A DNA stretch of 35,350 bases from Thermoanaerobaculia bacterium. Its GTDB lineage: Bacteria > Acidobacteriota > Thermoanaerobaculia > Multivoradales > J023. Below, piece after piece: positions 35,306 to 35,350 of the stretch. The stretch covers positions 1 through 35,350 of the forward strand of contig JALCBJ010000058.1 in the NCBI GenBank assembly GCA_028066595.1, in the 5' to 3' direction. Within the stretch, counting starts at the first letter, position 1. Each line of letters opens with the position of its first letter. The notes beneath the pieces were generated by a model that did not search any database, was not told the origin of the DNA, and saw only the letters and a program-made list of their open reading frames with translations. Both the position numbers and the translations under genes were made by a program.

Positions 35306-35350
35306 GATCTGGCGGCACCACCTTCGGCCATAGGGGCCTTGAAGTGCGAT
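35306..35350 (+). repeat. 45-base direct repeat, second copy at the window edge
   Basis: It matches 35000-35044 with three substitutions. The window ends at the point where the matched segment ends, so the next period of the array is cut off. Confidence 0.8.

Larger units (their letters stand above)
34759..35350. other. REP-rich intergenic array, running off the window
   Basis: No protein gene is supported in these 592 bases. They contain several REP-like palindromes and two copies of a 45-base segment 306 bases apart, all described separately. Short open frames across it change with the repeats and are not protein-like. The array continues past the window end. Confidence 0.7.

Overview
The window looks like chromosome from a high-GC, Gram-negative, free-living heterotroph. 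I favour a member of the Acidobacteriota, perhaps the Thermoanaerobaculia, but this is inference from gene style and not from a marker gene. The clues are an OprP/OprO-type outer-membrane porin, several lipoproteins and exported proteins, (Asp-Pro)n linkers, a beta-helix protein ending in a DGFESG motif, and GTG starts in several genes. No rRNA, tRNA, CRISPR array, prophage or plasmid genes were recognised.

Layout. Positions 1-145 hold no gene I can support. From 146 to 5773 a minus-strand block encodes a VanZ-like membrane protein, two tandem lysyl-endopeptidase-like secreted proteases sharing a C-terminal domain, and a DUF2461 protein. mutM (Fpg) follows on the minus strand. From 6929 to 9028 the plus strand carries a radical-SAM-like protein without the iron-sulfur cysteine motif and an acyl-CoA dehydrogenase, which converges on a phosphate-type porin across a strong hairpin terminator. 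A PHP/DUF3604 lipoprotein and a small hypothetical gene come next. An S41 protease and a LigB/MEMO-like protein follow on the minus strand. From 16046 to 20340 there are two tandem exported proteins with C-terminal S74 intramolecular-chaperone domains, each with its own terminator; the first has a near-consensus promoter.

From 20452 to 28928 lies a probable surface-glycan or lipid-linked-glycan region. A plus-strand operon with overlapping genes encodes a GT4 glycosyltransferase, a flippase-like membrane protein and a sulfatase-superfamily lipoprotein. Facing it is a minus-strand group of a B12-binding radical SAM protein, a SPASM-type radical SAM protein and an FkbM methyltransferase. A DUF354 UDP-GlcNAc 2-epimerase-like protein follows.

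At 29122-30882 there is an unusual single-chain fusion of acetate kinase with a PduL-type phosphotransacylase, which would put the whole acetyl-CoA to acetate plus ATP pathway on one polypeptide. It is divergent from a secreted beta-helix protein. The right end contains a CPBP membrane protease and a RAYT (REP-associated tyrosine transposase) beside multiple palindromic REP-like elements and a roughly 306-bp higher-order repeat that runs off the window edge.

The most notable items are the AckA-PduL fusion, the RAYT/REP system, the motif-less radical-SAM-like protein, the tandem S74 proteins and the glycan region, whose sulfatase-like enzyme has threonine in place of the formylglycine residue.
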